A stretch of 64,000 nucleotides of DNA from Arthrobacter zhaoxinii (lineage in GTDB: Bacteria > Actinomycetota > Actinomycetes > Actinomycetales > Micrococcaceae), in NCBI RefSeq assembly GCF_025244925.1, contig NZ_CP104275.1:372001-436000 (forward strand), in the 5' to 3' direction. The notes under the pieces were generated by a model. That model was not told where the DNA came from and did no database searches. It saw only the letters and a list, made by a program, of their open reading frames with translations. Shown in pieces: positions 7,173-16,751 of the stretch. How positions within the stretch are numbered: the stretch's first letter is position 1; every line of letters starts with the position of its first letter. A program made the position numbers and the translations under genes.

Positions 7173-10100
7173 TCAGACACGGTAACGCAGCCCCTTTGGC
7201 GTGGTGTAGAAACCGGCGGCGGTCAGCGCCCGTGCCGCTTCGGTGTCGAGGATGTCGGTCCCGTTGACCTTCTCAATGGCCATCTTTTCCGCCGCACCGC
7301 GCCGGATGATCCGCACCAGCGCGGCGGCCGAGAGCTCCAGTGCCGCCGGCTCCTCGGTGAATGTCAGCAGCGTCTTGCCGCCGCGCTCGGCATACAGCGC
7401 CAGCTCGCCGTCGACCAGGACCACCAGTGCACCGGCCTTACGTCCGGGCCGGTGCCCGCCCTCCAGCGTGGGCCAGGGCAGTGCGGCACCGTAGGGGTTG
7501 GCCGGATCGGTGGCGGCCAGGGCGACGGCGGACGGTTCGGACTGCTTCAGCTGCGCGTCTTCGGAGAAGGAGCGGAGCCGGTCCACGGTGGCGGGCACCG
7601 CGAACTGGGCCGCGCCAAGCTGTTCAATGAAGTAGCCGCGCCGGCACCTGCCCATCTCTTCCAGCCGGGCCAGCACCCGGTACAGCAGGGCGAAGCCGCC
7701 CGGCGTGCCTTCGCTGGCCACGGAGCCGCGGGTGACTACGCCGTAGCGGTCCAGCATCAGCTCGGCCGTGGCGTGGGCATGCAGGGTCGCGTCGGTTTCC
7801 ACTTCGGGGAGCAGGCTCCACCGTCCGGCGACCAGCGGCGGTGCGTTGCGGAGTGCCGGGGCCGATGCGCCGCCTGCCGCGAGCCGCATGGAGCTGCCCG
7901 TCAGCGACGCCCCGGGCGCCCGGCCCAGCCGTCCCATCCGCGCGGTGCGGGCGCGGGGTGTGGCGGCCCGCTGCTTATGGGCGGTTTTACCGCCGGACAG
8001 CAGGGACCGCACCGGGGTGAAGGTGTCATTGCTGATCCGCCCGGCCCAGACGAGTTCCCAGAGGGCGGAGATGATGTTCGCGTCCGTTTCGGCAATGCCG
8101 TCCGCGGCGAGGCCGTCGCCGAGCTGGCGGAAGAAGTACGCACCGCCGTTGCCCAGCAGCTCCAGCAGCCGCTGGTGCAGGCCGCCGGGCTCGAAGTCCG
8201 GGGAGGGATTGAGTGTGAGCGGCGCGTTTTCCGCCAGGTGCAGGGCAATCCACCCGTCGTTGCCGGGCAGGGAGCCGCTGCCGGACCACACCACTTCGCC
8301 CGTGGCGGTCAGCTCATCCAGCATGGCCGGGGCATAGTCGCGCACCCGGGAGCCCAGGATCAGCGGTTCCCAGGCCGATGCCGGAATCGGCACGCCGGAA
8401 AGCTGGTCGATCACGGTGGCCACGCCGTCGAGCCCGCGCAATGACGAACCTACGTTCTGCCAGGCCGGCAGGAACCGCCCGTAGGTGGCGGGGTCCACCG
8501 GTTCCACCTCGGAGCGCAGGGCCGCGAGCGAACTGCGCCGCAGCCGCCGCAGCACCTCGACGTCGCACCACTCGGTTCCGCCGGGGGTGCCGGGAACGGT
8601 GGCCGGGGGAGGAGACTCAACGCCGTCCGCCGCGTCCAGCAGCAGCGTTTCGGCGGGCCGGAATTCACCTTCCGCGACGCGTCCCTCACCGGCCAGCCGC
8701 TGCAGGGTGCCTGTGACGACGGCGACGCCGAGGCCCAGCCGGGTGGCGGCCTCCGCGGCGGTAAAGGGACCGTGGGTGCGGGCATACCGGCCGACCAGAT
8801 CGCCCAGGGGGTCGGCCACCGGTTCGATGAAGGCCAGCGGCACCCCCATCGGCAGCGGAACGCCGAGGGCATCCCGCAGCCGGGCGGCGTCTTCGATGGC
8901 GGCATACCGGGTGCTGCCGGCCATGCCGATCTTCAGGGCCCGGTTGGCCCGGACCAGTTGCTCGAGCAGCTCTTCGGCATCCTCCGGGGCGGCAGTAGAC
9001 GGAGCCGCCTCCCCGCCGTCGTCGTCGGCAGGTTCCACCGCCTGCAGGCGGGCGGCGACCTCCGGTACGGACAGCGGCCCGAGCAGCCGCAGCAGGTCTG
9101 CGACGCCCTCCAGTCCGCGTGCATGGCGGTCCGGAGCCAGCCGCTGGAGCTCGCTCTCGATCCGGGCAATGATCCGCGCGTCCAGCAGTTCGCGCAGTTC
9201 GGCCCGGCCCAGCAGCTCATTGAGCAGTGTGGGGTCCAGCGAAAGCGCGGCGGCTTTCCGTTCCGCCAGCGGAGAATCGCCCTCGTACAGGAAGGCGCCC
9301 ATGTAGCCGAACAGCAGGGAGCGGGCGAACGGCGACGGCGACGGCGTGGTGGTTTCCACCAGCCGGATTTCGCGCCGCTCAATGCCGGACGCAATGTCCT
9401 TCAGGGCCGGCAGATCGTAGACATCCTGCAGGCATTCCCGCACCGTTTCGAGCAGGATCGGGAACGTGGGGTACTTCTTGGCGACATCCAGCAGCTGCGC
9501 GGAGCGCTGCCGCTGCTGCCACAGAGGCGTGCGCTTGGACGGGTTCTGCCGCGGCAGAAGCAGCGCCCGCGCAGCACATTCCCGGAACCGGGAGGCAAAC
9601 AGTGCCGAGCCGCCCACTTCGGCGGTGACAATGGAGTCGAGTTCCTCGGGGTCAAAGAGGAACAGTTCGGCGCCGGGCGGCTCGTCCTCCATCAGCGGCA
9701 CCCGCAGCACAATGCCGTCGTCGGAGGCCATGGCTGAACCGTCCAGCCCGTACCGGGCGTGCAGCCGTGCCCCGACGGCGAGGGCCCAGGGTGCGTGCAC
9801 CGGCATGCCGTAGGGACTGTGCAGGACCACCCGCCAATCGCCGAGTTCGTCGTGGAAGCGTTCCACCACCAGCGACCGATCGTTGGGCACCACATCGGTG
9901 GCCTGCTGCTGGTCCCGCAGGTAGGTGATCAGGTTCCCGGCGGCCCACTCATCGAGGCCGACGGCGGTCAGCCGCTCCCGTGCCGCGGCGTCATCCGCGG
10001 CGGCCATTTCGCGGACGAAGGCCCCCAGGGCACGGCCGAGTTCCACCGGCCGGCCCAGGGAGTCCCCGCGCCAGAACGGCAGTTTGCCGGGCTGGCCGAA

Positions 10101-12032
10101 GGCGGGGGAAACCAGCACGCGGTCGTGGGTGATGTCTTCGATCCGCCAGCTCGTGGCGCCCAGCGCGAAGATGTCCCCGACCCGGGATTCGTAGACCATC
10201 TCCTCGTCGAGTTCCCCGACGCGGCGGCTGTTCTTGCCTTCGGAATCACCCACCAGATAGACCCCGAAGAGGCCGCGGTCCGGGATGGTGCCGCCCGAGG
10301 TGACGGCGAGGCGCTGCGCACCGGGCCGGCCGGTAATAGTGCCTTCGGTGCGGTCCCAGACAATCCGCGGCCGCAGCTCGGCGAACTCGTCCGAGGGATA
10401 ACGCCCGGACAGCAGGTCCAGGGTGGCGTCGAACGCGGAGCGCGGCAGGCCGGCAAAGGGTGCCGATTGGCGGACGACGTCGAACCATTCCTCCACATCG
10501 ATGGACCCCAGTGCGGCGGCGGCTACCGTCTGCTGGGCGAGGATGTCCAGCGGGTTGGCCGGAATGGCCAGGGGCTCGATCTGCCCGGCGAGCATCCGTT
10601 CGGCGGTGACGGCCGAGTTCAGCAGGTCCCCGCGGTGCTTGGGGAACATCACGCCCTGGGAAATCTCGCCCACCTGGTGCCCGGCCCGGCCCACCCGCTG
10701 CAGGCCGCTGGCGACCGAGGGCGGGGATTCGACCTGCACCACCAGGTCCACGGCGCCCATGTCGATGCCCAGTTCCAGGGAGCTGGTGGCCACCACGCAG
10801 CGCAGCCGGCCGGATTTCAGGTCGTCTTCGATCAGGGCCCGCTGGTCCCGGGACACGGAGCCGTGGTGGGCGCGTGCCAGGACGGGGATCTCGTCCTCCA
10901 CTGCCAGGTCTGCACGGCGCAGCACGGACACCCCGGCCTGCGCCATGACCTGGGCCGGCGGATGCGCCGGGACCACCGGCGGTGAGATCCCGTCGGTTCC
11001 CGTGGCCGCCTGCGCAGCCTCCAGCCGGAAGGCGTGGATCTCGTTCAGCCGGGCGGTGATGCGTTCGGCGAGGCGCCGGGAGTTGGCGAACACGATGGTG
11101 GAGCGGTTGGCCTCGATGAGGTCGACAATCTTCTCCTCCACATGCGGCCAGATGCTCGCCTGCGGGGCATAGCCGCCCTCCACGGTGTCCTCGGTGGTGG
11201 GAGCGTTGCCCAGATCCGTCATGTCCTCCACCGGAACGGTGACGGTAAGGTTCCAGTTCTTCCGTGACTGGGGCGCCACGATCCGCACCGGCGCGTTTCC
11301 GCCAAGGAACCGGGCCACGGTTTCGTGCGGTTCCACGGTGGCGGAGAGGCCGATCCGCTGCACGGGTTTATCCAGCATGGCGTCCAGCCGGGCCAGCGTC
11401 ACGGCCAGATGCGCGCCGCGTTTGGTGCCGGCCACCGCGTGGACCTCGTCCACAATCACGGTTTCCACTTCGGCCAGGGTTTCCCGCGCCTGCGAGGTGA
11501 GCATCAGGAACAGGGATTCGGGGGTGGTGATGAGGATGTCCGGCGGCCGGGTGAGCAGGGCGCGGCGTTCATTCTGCGGGGTGTCGCCGGACCGGACCCC
11601 CACGGTGATGGACGGTGCCGGAAGTCCGAGGCGTTTGGCGGTCTGGGTGATGCCGATCAGCGGGGAACGGAGGTTGCGTTCCACGTCGACGCCGAGGGCT
11701 TTCAGCGGCGAAATGTAGAGGACCTTGGTTTTTCGCTTGGGTTCGGTGTTCCGCTTCCGGCCTTTAGGTTTTGGGGCCGGCAGTTCCGCCAGGGGCAGCT
11801 GGGCGGGAACGGCGGGGTCCGCGGCGGCAGAGGCAATAAAGCTGTCCAGTGCCCAGAGGAAGGCCGCCAAGGTTTTGCCCGACCCGGTGGGGGCGACCAC
11901 CAGGGCGTTGGCCCGCTCGGAGATGGCTTCCCAGGCTCCTACCTGTGCCGGGGTGGGCGCAGTGAAGGCACCCTCGAACCATTCCCGGGTGGCGGGGGTG
12001 AACTTGGCTAGCACCGAAGACGCCGATGTCAT
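7173..12032 (-). CDS. lhr: Lhr-family ATP-dependent DNA helicase, full length
   Basis: About 1619 residues, typical of full-length Lhr (around 1500-1600) with an ATPase core and large C-terminal domain. Core motifs: Walker A APTGSGKT (about residue 48), DEVH box VIVDEVHAVAG (about 190), SAT motif LSATVEP, and motif VI QRVGRAGHQ (about 447). The C-terminal domain of winged-helix and beta-barrel modules runs to the end. Lhr unwinds 3'-tailed duplexes and is linked to mitomycin/oxidative-damage responses in mycobacteria. The frame begins with GTG at 12050, but ATG 12032 is chosen because GGGGAAG precedes it. A variable stretch rich in Gly/Arg/Ala lies near 7850-7990. Confidence 0.93.
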   Translation of the reverse strand: MTSASSVLAKFTPATREWFEGAFTAPTPAQVGAWEAISERANALVVAPTGSGKTLAAFLWALDSFIASAAADPAVPAQLPLAELPAPKPKGRKRNTEPKRKTKVLYISPLKALGVDVERNLRSPLIGITQTAKRLGLPAPSITVGVRSGDTPQNERRALLTRPPDILITTPESLFLMLTSQARETLAEVETVIVDEVHAVAGTKRGAHLAVTLARLDAMLDKPVQRIGLSATVEPHETVARFLGGNAPVRIVAPQSRKNWNLTVTVPVEDMTDLGNAPTTEDTVEGGYAPQASIWPHVEEKIVDLIEANRSTIVFANSRRLAERITARLNEIHAFRLEAAQAATGTDGISPPVVPAHPPAQVMAQAGVSVLRRADLAVEDEIPVLARAHHGSVSRDQRALIEDDLKSGRLRCVVATSSLELGIDMGAVDLVVQVESPPSVASGLQRVGRAGHQVGEISQGVMFPKHRGDLLNSAVTAERMLAGQIEPLAIPANPLDILAQQTVAAAALGSIDVEEWFDVVRQSAPFAGLPRSAFDATLDLLSGRYPSDEFAELRPRIVWDRTEGTITGRPGAQRLAVTSGGTIPDRGLFGVYLVGDSEGKNSRRVGELDEEMVYESRVGDIFALGATSWRIEDITHDRVLVSPAFGQPGKLPFWRGDSLGRPVELGRALGAFVREMAAADDAAARERLTAVGLDEWAAGNLITYLRDQQQATDVVPNDRSLVVERFHDELGDWRVVLHSPYGMPVHAPWALAVGARLHARYGLDGSAMASDDGIVLRVPLMEDEPPGAELFLFDPEELDSIVTAEVGGSALFASRFRECAARALLLPRQNPSKRTPLWQQRQRSAQLLDVAKKYPTFPILLETVRECLQDVYDLPALKDIASGIERREIRLVETTTPSPSPFARSLLFGYMGAFLYEGDSPLAERKAAALSLDPTLLNELLGRAELRELLDARIIARIESELQRLAPDRHARGLEGVADLLRLLGPLSVPEVAARLQAVEPADDDGGEAAPSTAAPEDAEELLEQLVRANRALKIGMAGSTRYAAIEDAARLRDALGVPLPMGVPLAFIEPVADPLGDLVGRYARTHGPFTAAEAATRLGLGVAVVTGTLQRLAGEGRVAEGEFRPAETLLLDAADGVESPPPATVPGTPGGTEWCDVEVLRRLRRSSLAALRSEVEPVDPATYGRFLPAWQNVGSSLRGLDGVATVIDQLSGVPIPASAWEPLILGSRVRDYAPAMLDELTATGEVVWSGSGSLPGNDGWIALHLAENAPLTLNPSPDFEPGGLHQRLLELLGNGGAYFFRQLGDGLAADGIAETDANIISALWELVWAGRISNDTFTPVRSLLSGGKTAHKQRAATPRARTARMGRLGRAPGASLTGSSMRLAAGGASAPALRNAPPLVAGRWSLLPEVETDATLHAHATAELMLDRYGVVTRGSVASEGTPGGFALLYRVLARLEEMGRCRRGYFIEQLGAAQFAVPATVDRLRSFSEDAQLKQSEPSAVALAATDPANPYGAALPWPTLEGGHRPGRKAGALVVLVDGELALYAERGGKTLLTFTEEPAALELSAAALVRIIRRGAAEKMAIEKVNGTDILDTEAARALTAAGFYTTPKGLRYRV

Positions 12033-12101
12033 GGCACTATTCTTCCCCACCCCGGTGACAGTTTGGCCGCTGCCGCCGGGGGTTCGGCTGCAGGCCGAAA
12101 A

Positions 12102-12821
12102 TCAGCGGGCCTGCAGGGTCCCTACCTGCAGCAGTTCGATGTCCGCGTTGCTGCATCCCGTGGAGGGGTAGGGGACGGTCAGGGAAGCAGTGTCCTCCGG
12201 CGGATAAACCAGCAGGGACGCAGTCTCCTGCACCTGGCAGCCGCCGTACTTCTGCGCCACGGTTTCCCGCAGCTCGGCAGCCGCGGACTGGCCGGGCGCC
12301 AGGGTCACGGGGAGGGCCCCGGCACCCTCAATGCGTGCGGCCGGCGCACCTACCTGCTGCCCGGCAGCGTCAAGGTAGGAGACTCCGGGATAGCCGGACA
12401 CGGTGCAGGTGCCGTCGGCGGAGACGTTGGTCAGCATCAGGACACGGGAAATGCCGTCTGCTCCGGCGCCGCCGGGAACATTCTCCACAGCGCCGGAGAG
12501 CATGTCAGCCGTGCAGGGGCCGGCGGCTGTTGTTCCGCCGTCCGTGGCCGCCGGTGACGTAGTCGGGGCAGCTTCGGGCGAGGCGGAAGGTGCGGCGCTC
12601 TCGGTGGTGGGTGGAGCGGCGCTGTCACCGGCGGACACCGACGGTGAAGCCGGCGAGGAAGCCGCGGGTGAGGCGGATGTGGATACCGAGGCGTCTTCCT
12701 CATCCCGGGAACCGCATCCGGCAAGGGCCGAACCGGAGAGGGCCAGCAAAGCCGTAAGGGCGAGTGCCTTGCGGGACAGGGAAGTTTTCGGGGACGTGGA
12801 GCCGGGTACCAAGGTGATCAT
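12102..12821 (-). CDS. DUF4232-type secreted lipoprotein
   Basis: 239 residues. A hydrophobic segment ends in the lipobox LAGC (Cys at about residue 36), followed by a long Ser/Ala/Pro/Thr-rich spacer of about 65 residues typical of actinobacterial cell-wall lipoproteins. The C-terminal domain (from TAAGPCTADMLSG) has the features of DUF4232: paired cysteines, RVLMLTNVSADGTCTVSGYP and a final CSNADIELLQVG. It should sit on the outer face of the membrane; function unknown. A strong hairpin at 12850-12886 separates it from the upstream YcnI gene, so it may have its own promoter. Confidence 0.85.
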   Translation of the reverse strand: MITLVPGSTSPKTSLSRKALALTALLALSGSALAGCGSRDEEDASVSTSASPAASSPASPSVSAGDSAAPPTTESAAPSASPEAAPTTSPAATDGGTTAAGPCTADMLSGAVENVPGGAGADGISRVLMLTNVSADGTCTVSGYPGVSYLDAAGQQVGAPAARIEGAGALPVTLAPGQSAAAELRETVAQKYGGCQVQETASLLVYPPEDTASLTVPYPSTGCSNADIELLQVGTLQAR

Positions 12822-12849
12822 GCTCTCACCATTGCCGTCCCGCGGGGGT

Positions 12850-12886
12850 GCGTCAATCCGCCCCGCTGGGCGGGGCGGATTGACGC
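12850..12886. terminator. Perfect 17-bp hairpin between ycnI-like and DUF4232 genes
   Basis: Arms 12850-12866 and 12870-12886 are exact complements around a 3-base loop (TGG), very GC-rich. There is no T-tract on either strand, so it would be a T-less terminator of the kind reported in actinobacteria, or a transcript-stability hairpin for the upstream YcnI gene. Confidence 0.5.
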
Positions 12887-12934
12887 GAAACCGTTACGGG
12901 TGCGCTCCGGGGTCCGCGGCCCCGGCCGGCAGGG

Positions 12935-13660
12935 TTAGACCCTGCTGCGGCCCCGGGTGCGGATCAGCGCGGTGACACCGGTGGCAAGACCAAGTAGCCC
13001 CGCCCCGAGTCCCACGTAGCCGGCAATCTCCGCGGCGTCGTCATCGTCGTTCCGGTCCTCCGCGGAGGCGCGTTCCGGCGCGGTGGCGTGGCTGTCATCG
13101 CCGTCGTGGTCACCGTGATCGTCGTCGTCCGCTTCCGTGATGGTCACGGCCGGCGCGGGGGAATCCAGGTCGTGGTCGGTCTGGCCTGCCGCCGGAATCT
13201 GGGACCAGTCCGACTCGCCCTTTTCACAGCTCTGCAGCACGGGGAAGGCAAGGGTGGTGTCCTCGGCGTCGGGCAGATCCACCCCGAGCGTAATGGTGTC
13301 CCGCACGCCGTCGGCGAGTGGTTCCTTGGCCGTGTAGACAATCTGATGAGTCCGGGAGCTGACCTGCGAGCCGTTGGGCAGGGTCCGCGGTTCGGCCAGT
13401 TCCTCGGTGACCTTCTTGATGTCCCAGCCGGCGTGGGCCGTGGGGGTGGCGTCCACCAGCTCGTCCGGGAGGGTGAACGTCAATGACGTCGTGGGGGAGC
13501 CCTCGCAGCCGTGCGAGAGGTCGAAGGTCAGCAGCGCGGATTCGCCGGCCGCAGTGGTGTCAGGGGTGACATGCACGTGGGCGGCGGCGGGGCCCAGACC
13601 GAGCGCCATCAGGGCGGCGGTGCCGCCGGCGGCAAGGAGGACGGAGGAGGAGGTACGCAT
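12935..13660 (-). CDS. YcnI-family (DUF1775) copper-associated membrane-anchored protein
   Basis: 241 residues. A signal peptide is followed by HVHVTPDTTAAGE, so cleavage at AAA/HVHV would expose the N-terminal His used by YcnI proteins to bind copper. The DUF1775 domain (SALLTFDLSHGCEGS, VDATPTAHAGWDIKK, plus the conserved W in GESDWSQIP) is complete. It ends with an Asp/His-rich stretch (about residues 180-215, including DDDDHGDHDGDD) and a C-terminal membrane helix before basic residues. The start at 13660 is set by GAAAGG upstream; the open frame further upstream is low-complexity. It follows a membrane-protein gene, a pairing that suggests copper homeostasis. Confidence 0.9.
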   Translation of the reverse strand: MRTSSSVLLAAGGTAALMALGLGPAAAHVHVTPDTTAAGESALLTFDLSHGCEGSPTTSLTFTLPDELVDATPTAHAGWDIKKVTEELAEPRTLPNGSQVSSRTHQIVYTAKEPLADGVRDTITLGVDLPDAEDTTLAFPVLQSCEKGESDWSQIPAAGQTDHDLDSPAPAVTITEADDDDHGDHDGDDSHATAPERASAEDRNDDDDAAEIAGYVGLGAGLLGLATGVTALIRTRGRSRV

Positions 13661-13736
13661 GGAAAAGCCTTTCGGTGGCGCAGTGAGCTGCGCCCGGGAA
13701 CCGCAGAGCAGCGGCGGGGGAAGTGAGGGAAAGAGG

Positions 13737-14366
13737 TTAGGCCAACGCGTACGACGGCGGTCCGCGCAGCGGGCGTGCCGAGCAGTACCGCATGCCCGGG
13801 GTTCCGGCGGCAGGGCCCGTGATCGCTCCGGCCGTACGGAAGACCGGCAGGGAAACCGGAGCCGGGGGCGCGAACAGCGGCCGCAGCCACGCCGCCGTCG
13901 CGTGCAGGGCGTCTTCACCACGGGCCAGCGCCAGTGCGGAAAGCACCACGGCAGCCAGATGCGCGAGGAACAGTGCCGGGCCGGCGTCGGTATGCAGTGG
14001 AGAGAGGCCGGTCAGCTGGTGCGCTGCGCCTGCGTCGGCAAGTGCGCCCGGCTCCGGGCAGAGAACTGCGACGCCGTGATGCACGGGCGCGCCGGGCTGG
14101 CACTGGACTCCGGAGGTCAGGACGCGGAACGCTCCGTGGAGTCCCAGCTGCGCGGCGCCGAGGACCAGGACCAGGCTGCCGGGCCGGAACCGGCGTCCGG
14201 CGGTGATGCTGACACCGGCCAGGGTGAACGCCGCCAGGGCGACGAGGAGGATCGGATCGGGAAGCATCCCGCCGCCGGCCAGGTGCGCACCCGCGGCCAG
14301 CGCGACAATGACGGCAGTGGCGACGGCGGCGCGGAGCAGGCGGAAGGGGTCGGTGCGCTGGGGCAT
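13737..14366 (-). CDS. Hypothetical multi-pass membrane protein upstream of the YcnI gene
   Basis: 209 residues, four to five hydrophobic segments; ATG 14366 is preceded by GAAAGGGAAG. Histidines cluster in the loops (VHHGVAVLC, GAAHQLTGLSPLHTD), and the tail ends RPLRGPPSYALA. From memory, short Arg-x-Pro-Pro tails occur in small membrane proteins linked to copper response, but I am not sure of the family. It is 76 bp from the YcnI gene on the same strand, so the two probably work together in metal handling. The upstream open frame overlaps rlmH and is not used. Confidence 0.6.
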   Translation of the reverse strand: MPQRTDPFRLLRAAVATAVIVALAAGAHLAGGGMLPDPILLVALAAFTLAGVSITAGRRFRPGSLVLVLGAAQLGLHGAFRVLTSGVQCQPGAPVHHGVAVLCPEPGALADAGAAHQLTGLSPLHTDAGPALFLAHLAAVVLSALALARGEDALHATAAWLRPLFAPPAPVSLPVFRTAGAITGPAAGTPGMRYCSARPLRGPPSYALA

Positions 14367-14496
14367 GCTTCCCTTTCCGGTCCCGCCGGCCGCGGCACGG
14401 AGCCCGCCGGACTGCTGAAAAACTGCTCCTACTTTACCGTGCAGCCGCAGCGCCGGCGGCACGCACGACGCCGCGGGAGGGCGCCGTCGTACCCCT

Positions 14497-14952
14497 CTAT
14501 TCGTGGTGGTACGGGCGTCCGCCGGCAATCTCCTGCGCCCGGTACACCTGTTCGGCAAGGATCAGGCGGACCAGCTGGTGCGGGAAGACCAGGGGAGAGA
14601 GGGACCAGACAAAATCGGCGCGGTCATGAACGCTCGAGTCCACGCCGTACGCCCCGCCGATGATCAGGGTGACGTTGCGTGAGGAGTCCAGCGGCCTCTG
14701 CAGGGTCTGTGCCAGCGCCGGTGACGTGATGGCCTTGCCGCGCTCGTCCAGCAGGATCACGTAATCGGACCCGACCTTCGCCAGCAGCCGTTCGGATTCC
14801 TCCCGGCGGGCGGCGTCGCCCTCGCGGGCCGAATGCGGAATGGGCACCCAGGTCAGGTCGAAGGGTTTCTTGAGCCGCTTTTCGTACCGGCGGATGCCGT
14901 CAACCACCCAGTCCTCGTGCTTGCGGCCCACCATCAGAACTTTTAATGCCAT
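14497..14952 (-). CDS. rlmH: 23S rRNA (pseudouridine1915-N3)-methyltransferase RlmH
   Basis: 151 residues, the family's usual length. SPOUT methyltransferase: the C-terminal trefoil knot is marked by LIIGGAYGVD and LVFPHQLVRLILAEQVYRA, with the terminal GGRPYHHE that completes the active site. It methylates pseudouridine 1915 in helix 69 of 23S rRNA using AdoMet. ATG 14952 is chosen over TTG 14964. It overlaps nothing and is followed by a gap to the membrane-protein gene on the same strand. Confidence 0.95.
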   Translation of the reverse strand: MALKVLMVGRKHEDWVVDGIRRYEKRLKKPFDLTWVPIPHSAREGDAARREESERLLAKVGSDYVILLDERGKAITSPALAQTLQRPLDSSRNVTLIIGGAYGVDSSVHDRADFVWSLSPLVFPHQLVRLILAEQVYRAQEIAGGRPYHHE

Positions 14953-15060
14953 GGAACCATTCAAGCCCGGAATGACGCCGGTCCGGTAACCGGGTGGAGG
15001 ACGGGCTTACACTGCGGGAACAGGAACAGCACTTCGACGGCGTCAGCCAGGGGGTTACAA

Positions 15061-15927
15061 GTGGTCAAAACGCGTGCGGTGGTGCTGGGAGGCGGCGGAG
15101 TTGCGGGTATCGCCTGGGAGATCGGTCTGCTGGGAGAGCTGCTGGATCAGGGTATTGACCTGAACGAGGCGGACCTGGTGGTGGGGACCTCCGCGGGGTC
15201 GGTGGTCGGTACGGCGCTGCGCTTCGGCCAGGTGCCCGCGGCCATGGCCGCCCAGGAGATGGCTCCGGAAGGCACCAGCGCCTCGGATTACCAGGAACCG
15301 GACACGTTCGACGGGGAGCGGTTCATGAACGTGATGGGTGCGGCTGGTTTCGGCGGCGGCGGGGAGAAAGCCGCCCGCGCCCGGCTGGGGCAGTTGGCAC
15401 TTAAAGCGGACACCACGCTGACCGAGGAGGCATGGGTGAACAGCATCCGTTCGCTGGTGCCTTACCCGGCATGGCCGGAAAAGGCACTGGGCGTCACCGT
15501 GGTGGACGCTGAAGACGGCAGTTTCCGGGTGTTCGACGGCGACTCCGGCGTGGACCTTGGCCTGGCGGTCACCGCCAGCTGCACGGTTCCGACGGTGTGG
15601 CCGCCCGTGCACATCAACGGGCGGGTTTATATGGACGGCGGGATGCGGTCAGGGACCAATGCCGATGTCGCTGCCGGCTATTCAAAGGTGCTGGTGGTTT
15701 CCTGCGGACTCGAGGCGCCGCAGAGCCCCTTCGGGCCCACCCTGCCGCAGGCGCTGAAAACCATCCGGAAGGACGGAAGGCCGTTGTTGATCGAAGCTGA
15801 CGCACAGGCCTTGCAGGCCTTCGGCATCAACATGCTGCTCGATTCCACCCGCCGGCCCTCCGTGGCGGCGGGCCGGCGGCAGGCCAAGGAGGTTGCCGAC
15901 GTCGTTCGCCGTTTCTGGGAGGACTGA
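15061..15927 (+). CDS. Patatin-like phospholipase family protein
   Basis: 288 residues. It shows the patatin signature: oxyanion loop LGGGGVAGIAWEIG, nucleophile elbow GTSAGS, and the Asp of the dyad in MDGGMRSGTNADVA. Such enzymes are lipid acyl hydrolases using a Ser-Asp dyad; the bacterial substrate is unknown. No signal peptide, so probably cytoplasmic or membrane-peripheral. The start is GTG 15061, preceded by AGGGGG. It converges with the small coiled-coil gene at 15943-16251, 15 bp apart. Confidence 0.9.
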   Translation: MVKTRAVVLGGGGVAGIAWEIGLLGELLDQGIDLNEADLVVGTSAGSVVGTALRFGQVPAAMAAQEMAPEGTSASDYQEPDTFDGERFMNVMGAAGFGGGGEKAARARLGQLALKADTTLTEEAWVNSIRSLVPYPAWPEKALGVTVVDAEDGSFRVFDGDSGVDLGLAVTASCTVPTVWPPVHINGRVYMDGGMRSGTNADVAAGYSKVLVVSCGLEAPQSPFGPTLPQALKTIRKDGRPLLIEADAQALQAFGINMLLDSTRRPSVAAGRRQAKEVADVVRRFWED

Positions 15928-15942
15928 GCGCTCGGTGCCGGA

Positions 15943-16251
15943 CTAGCGGTTGTCGCGGTCGACGTCGGCCTCGAGGTCGGAACCCGGCTCAATCACCACG
16001 CCGTCTTCGCGCTGTTCGACGCCGTCGGCCTGCGGGGCGGTATCCGCGGCAGGGGAGGGGGCGGCAGCCGTTTCTGATGCGGCAGCGGCTTCAGCTTTTT
16101 CACGCTCGTTGATGTACTTGACGAGGAACTCGAGTTCGTCACTGTACTGCTGCAGGCGGTCGGAGCGGGACTCGGTAGCCAAAGCCATCACGAGGTCGGT
16201 CTGGCGTGCACGCAGCTGGGCAATGGTGGGCTGTGATTCGTTGGTGTCCAT
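15943..16251 (-). CDS. Small conserved hypothetical protein, coiled coil plus acidic tail
   Basis: 102 residues. An N-terminal helix rich in Leu/Arg/Gln (IAQLRARQTDLVMALATESR, then YSDELEFLVKYINERE) suggests a coiled coil; the C-terminal half is Ala/Pro/Asp-rich and probably disordered. AGGATGAAGC before the ATG gives a binding site; TAGGAT five bases upstream could alternatively be a -10 for a leaderless transcript. No function recognised. Confidence 0.65.
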   Translation of the reverse strand: MDTNESQPTIAQLRARQTDLVMALATESRSDRLQQYSDELEFLVKYINEREKAEAAAASETAAAPSPAADTAPQADGVEQREDGVVIEPGSDLEADVDRDNR

Positions 16252-16314
16252 GCTTCATCCTACAAAGGCTGTCCGGACACAAGTACCATGACGAGTACCC
16301 AGGTCGAGGTGGCG

Positions 16315-16665
16315 CTAGTCCCCGCCGGTGTTTCTCCGGTGCCGGTGCGGGGGATCGTTTCCGGCGTCCCGGCCATTCGCCTCGCGTCCGTCAGCTGCCC
16401 GGCTTTGGGTCACTTCGGCACAGTACGGTGCGCGCGGACGTGCGGGCAGTTGGTCGATCAGCTCGTTCGCGGCATGGGCGAGGATGTCCCGCTGGAGGGG
16501 AGGGAGCGACAGGGAGCCGTTGATATAGGCGTCGATCTCGTATTCGCCGGCGGCGCCGCCGAAGCTGAAGTACTTCATCCACACTTCGGGCACAGTTAAC
16601 CGGGCGTCCTCAAGCGCTTTCTTGAGCAACTGCCGTTGCTCCGGCTCAAGAGCCTCGAAACCCAT
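16315..16665 (-). CDS. Small conserved hypothetical protein
   Basis: 116 residues. The N-terminal 75 residues form a compact, probably helical domain (LKKALEDARLTVPEVWMKYF, LQRDILAHAANELIDQLPA), similar to what I remember of an actinobacterial family without known function. The last 40 residues are Arg/Asp-rich and low-complexity. AGGGGCAGACG precedes the ATG. It follows 17027-16752 on the same strand and may be co-transcribed with it. Confidence 0.6.
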   Translation of the reverse strand: MGFEALEPEQRQLLKKALEDARLTVPEVWMKYFSFGGAAGEYEIDAYINGSLSLPPLQRDILAHAANELIDQLPARPRAPYCAEVTQSRAADGREANGRDAGNDPPHRHRRNTGGD

Positions 16666-16751
16666 CGTCTGCCCCTAGTAGCGCTGTCGGTTGCTAACGC
16701 TCATTATGGCGTGTTCAGAGGCGCTGCGCAGGGAAGGCCCGGCATATGGGC

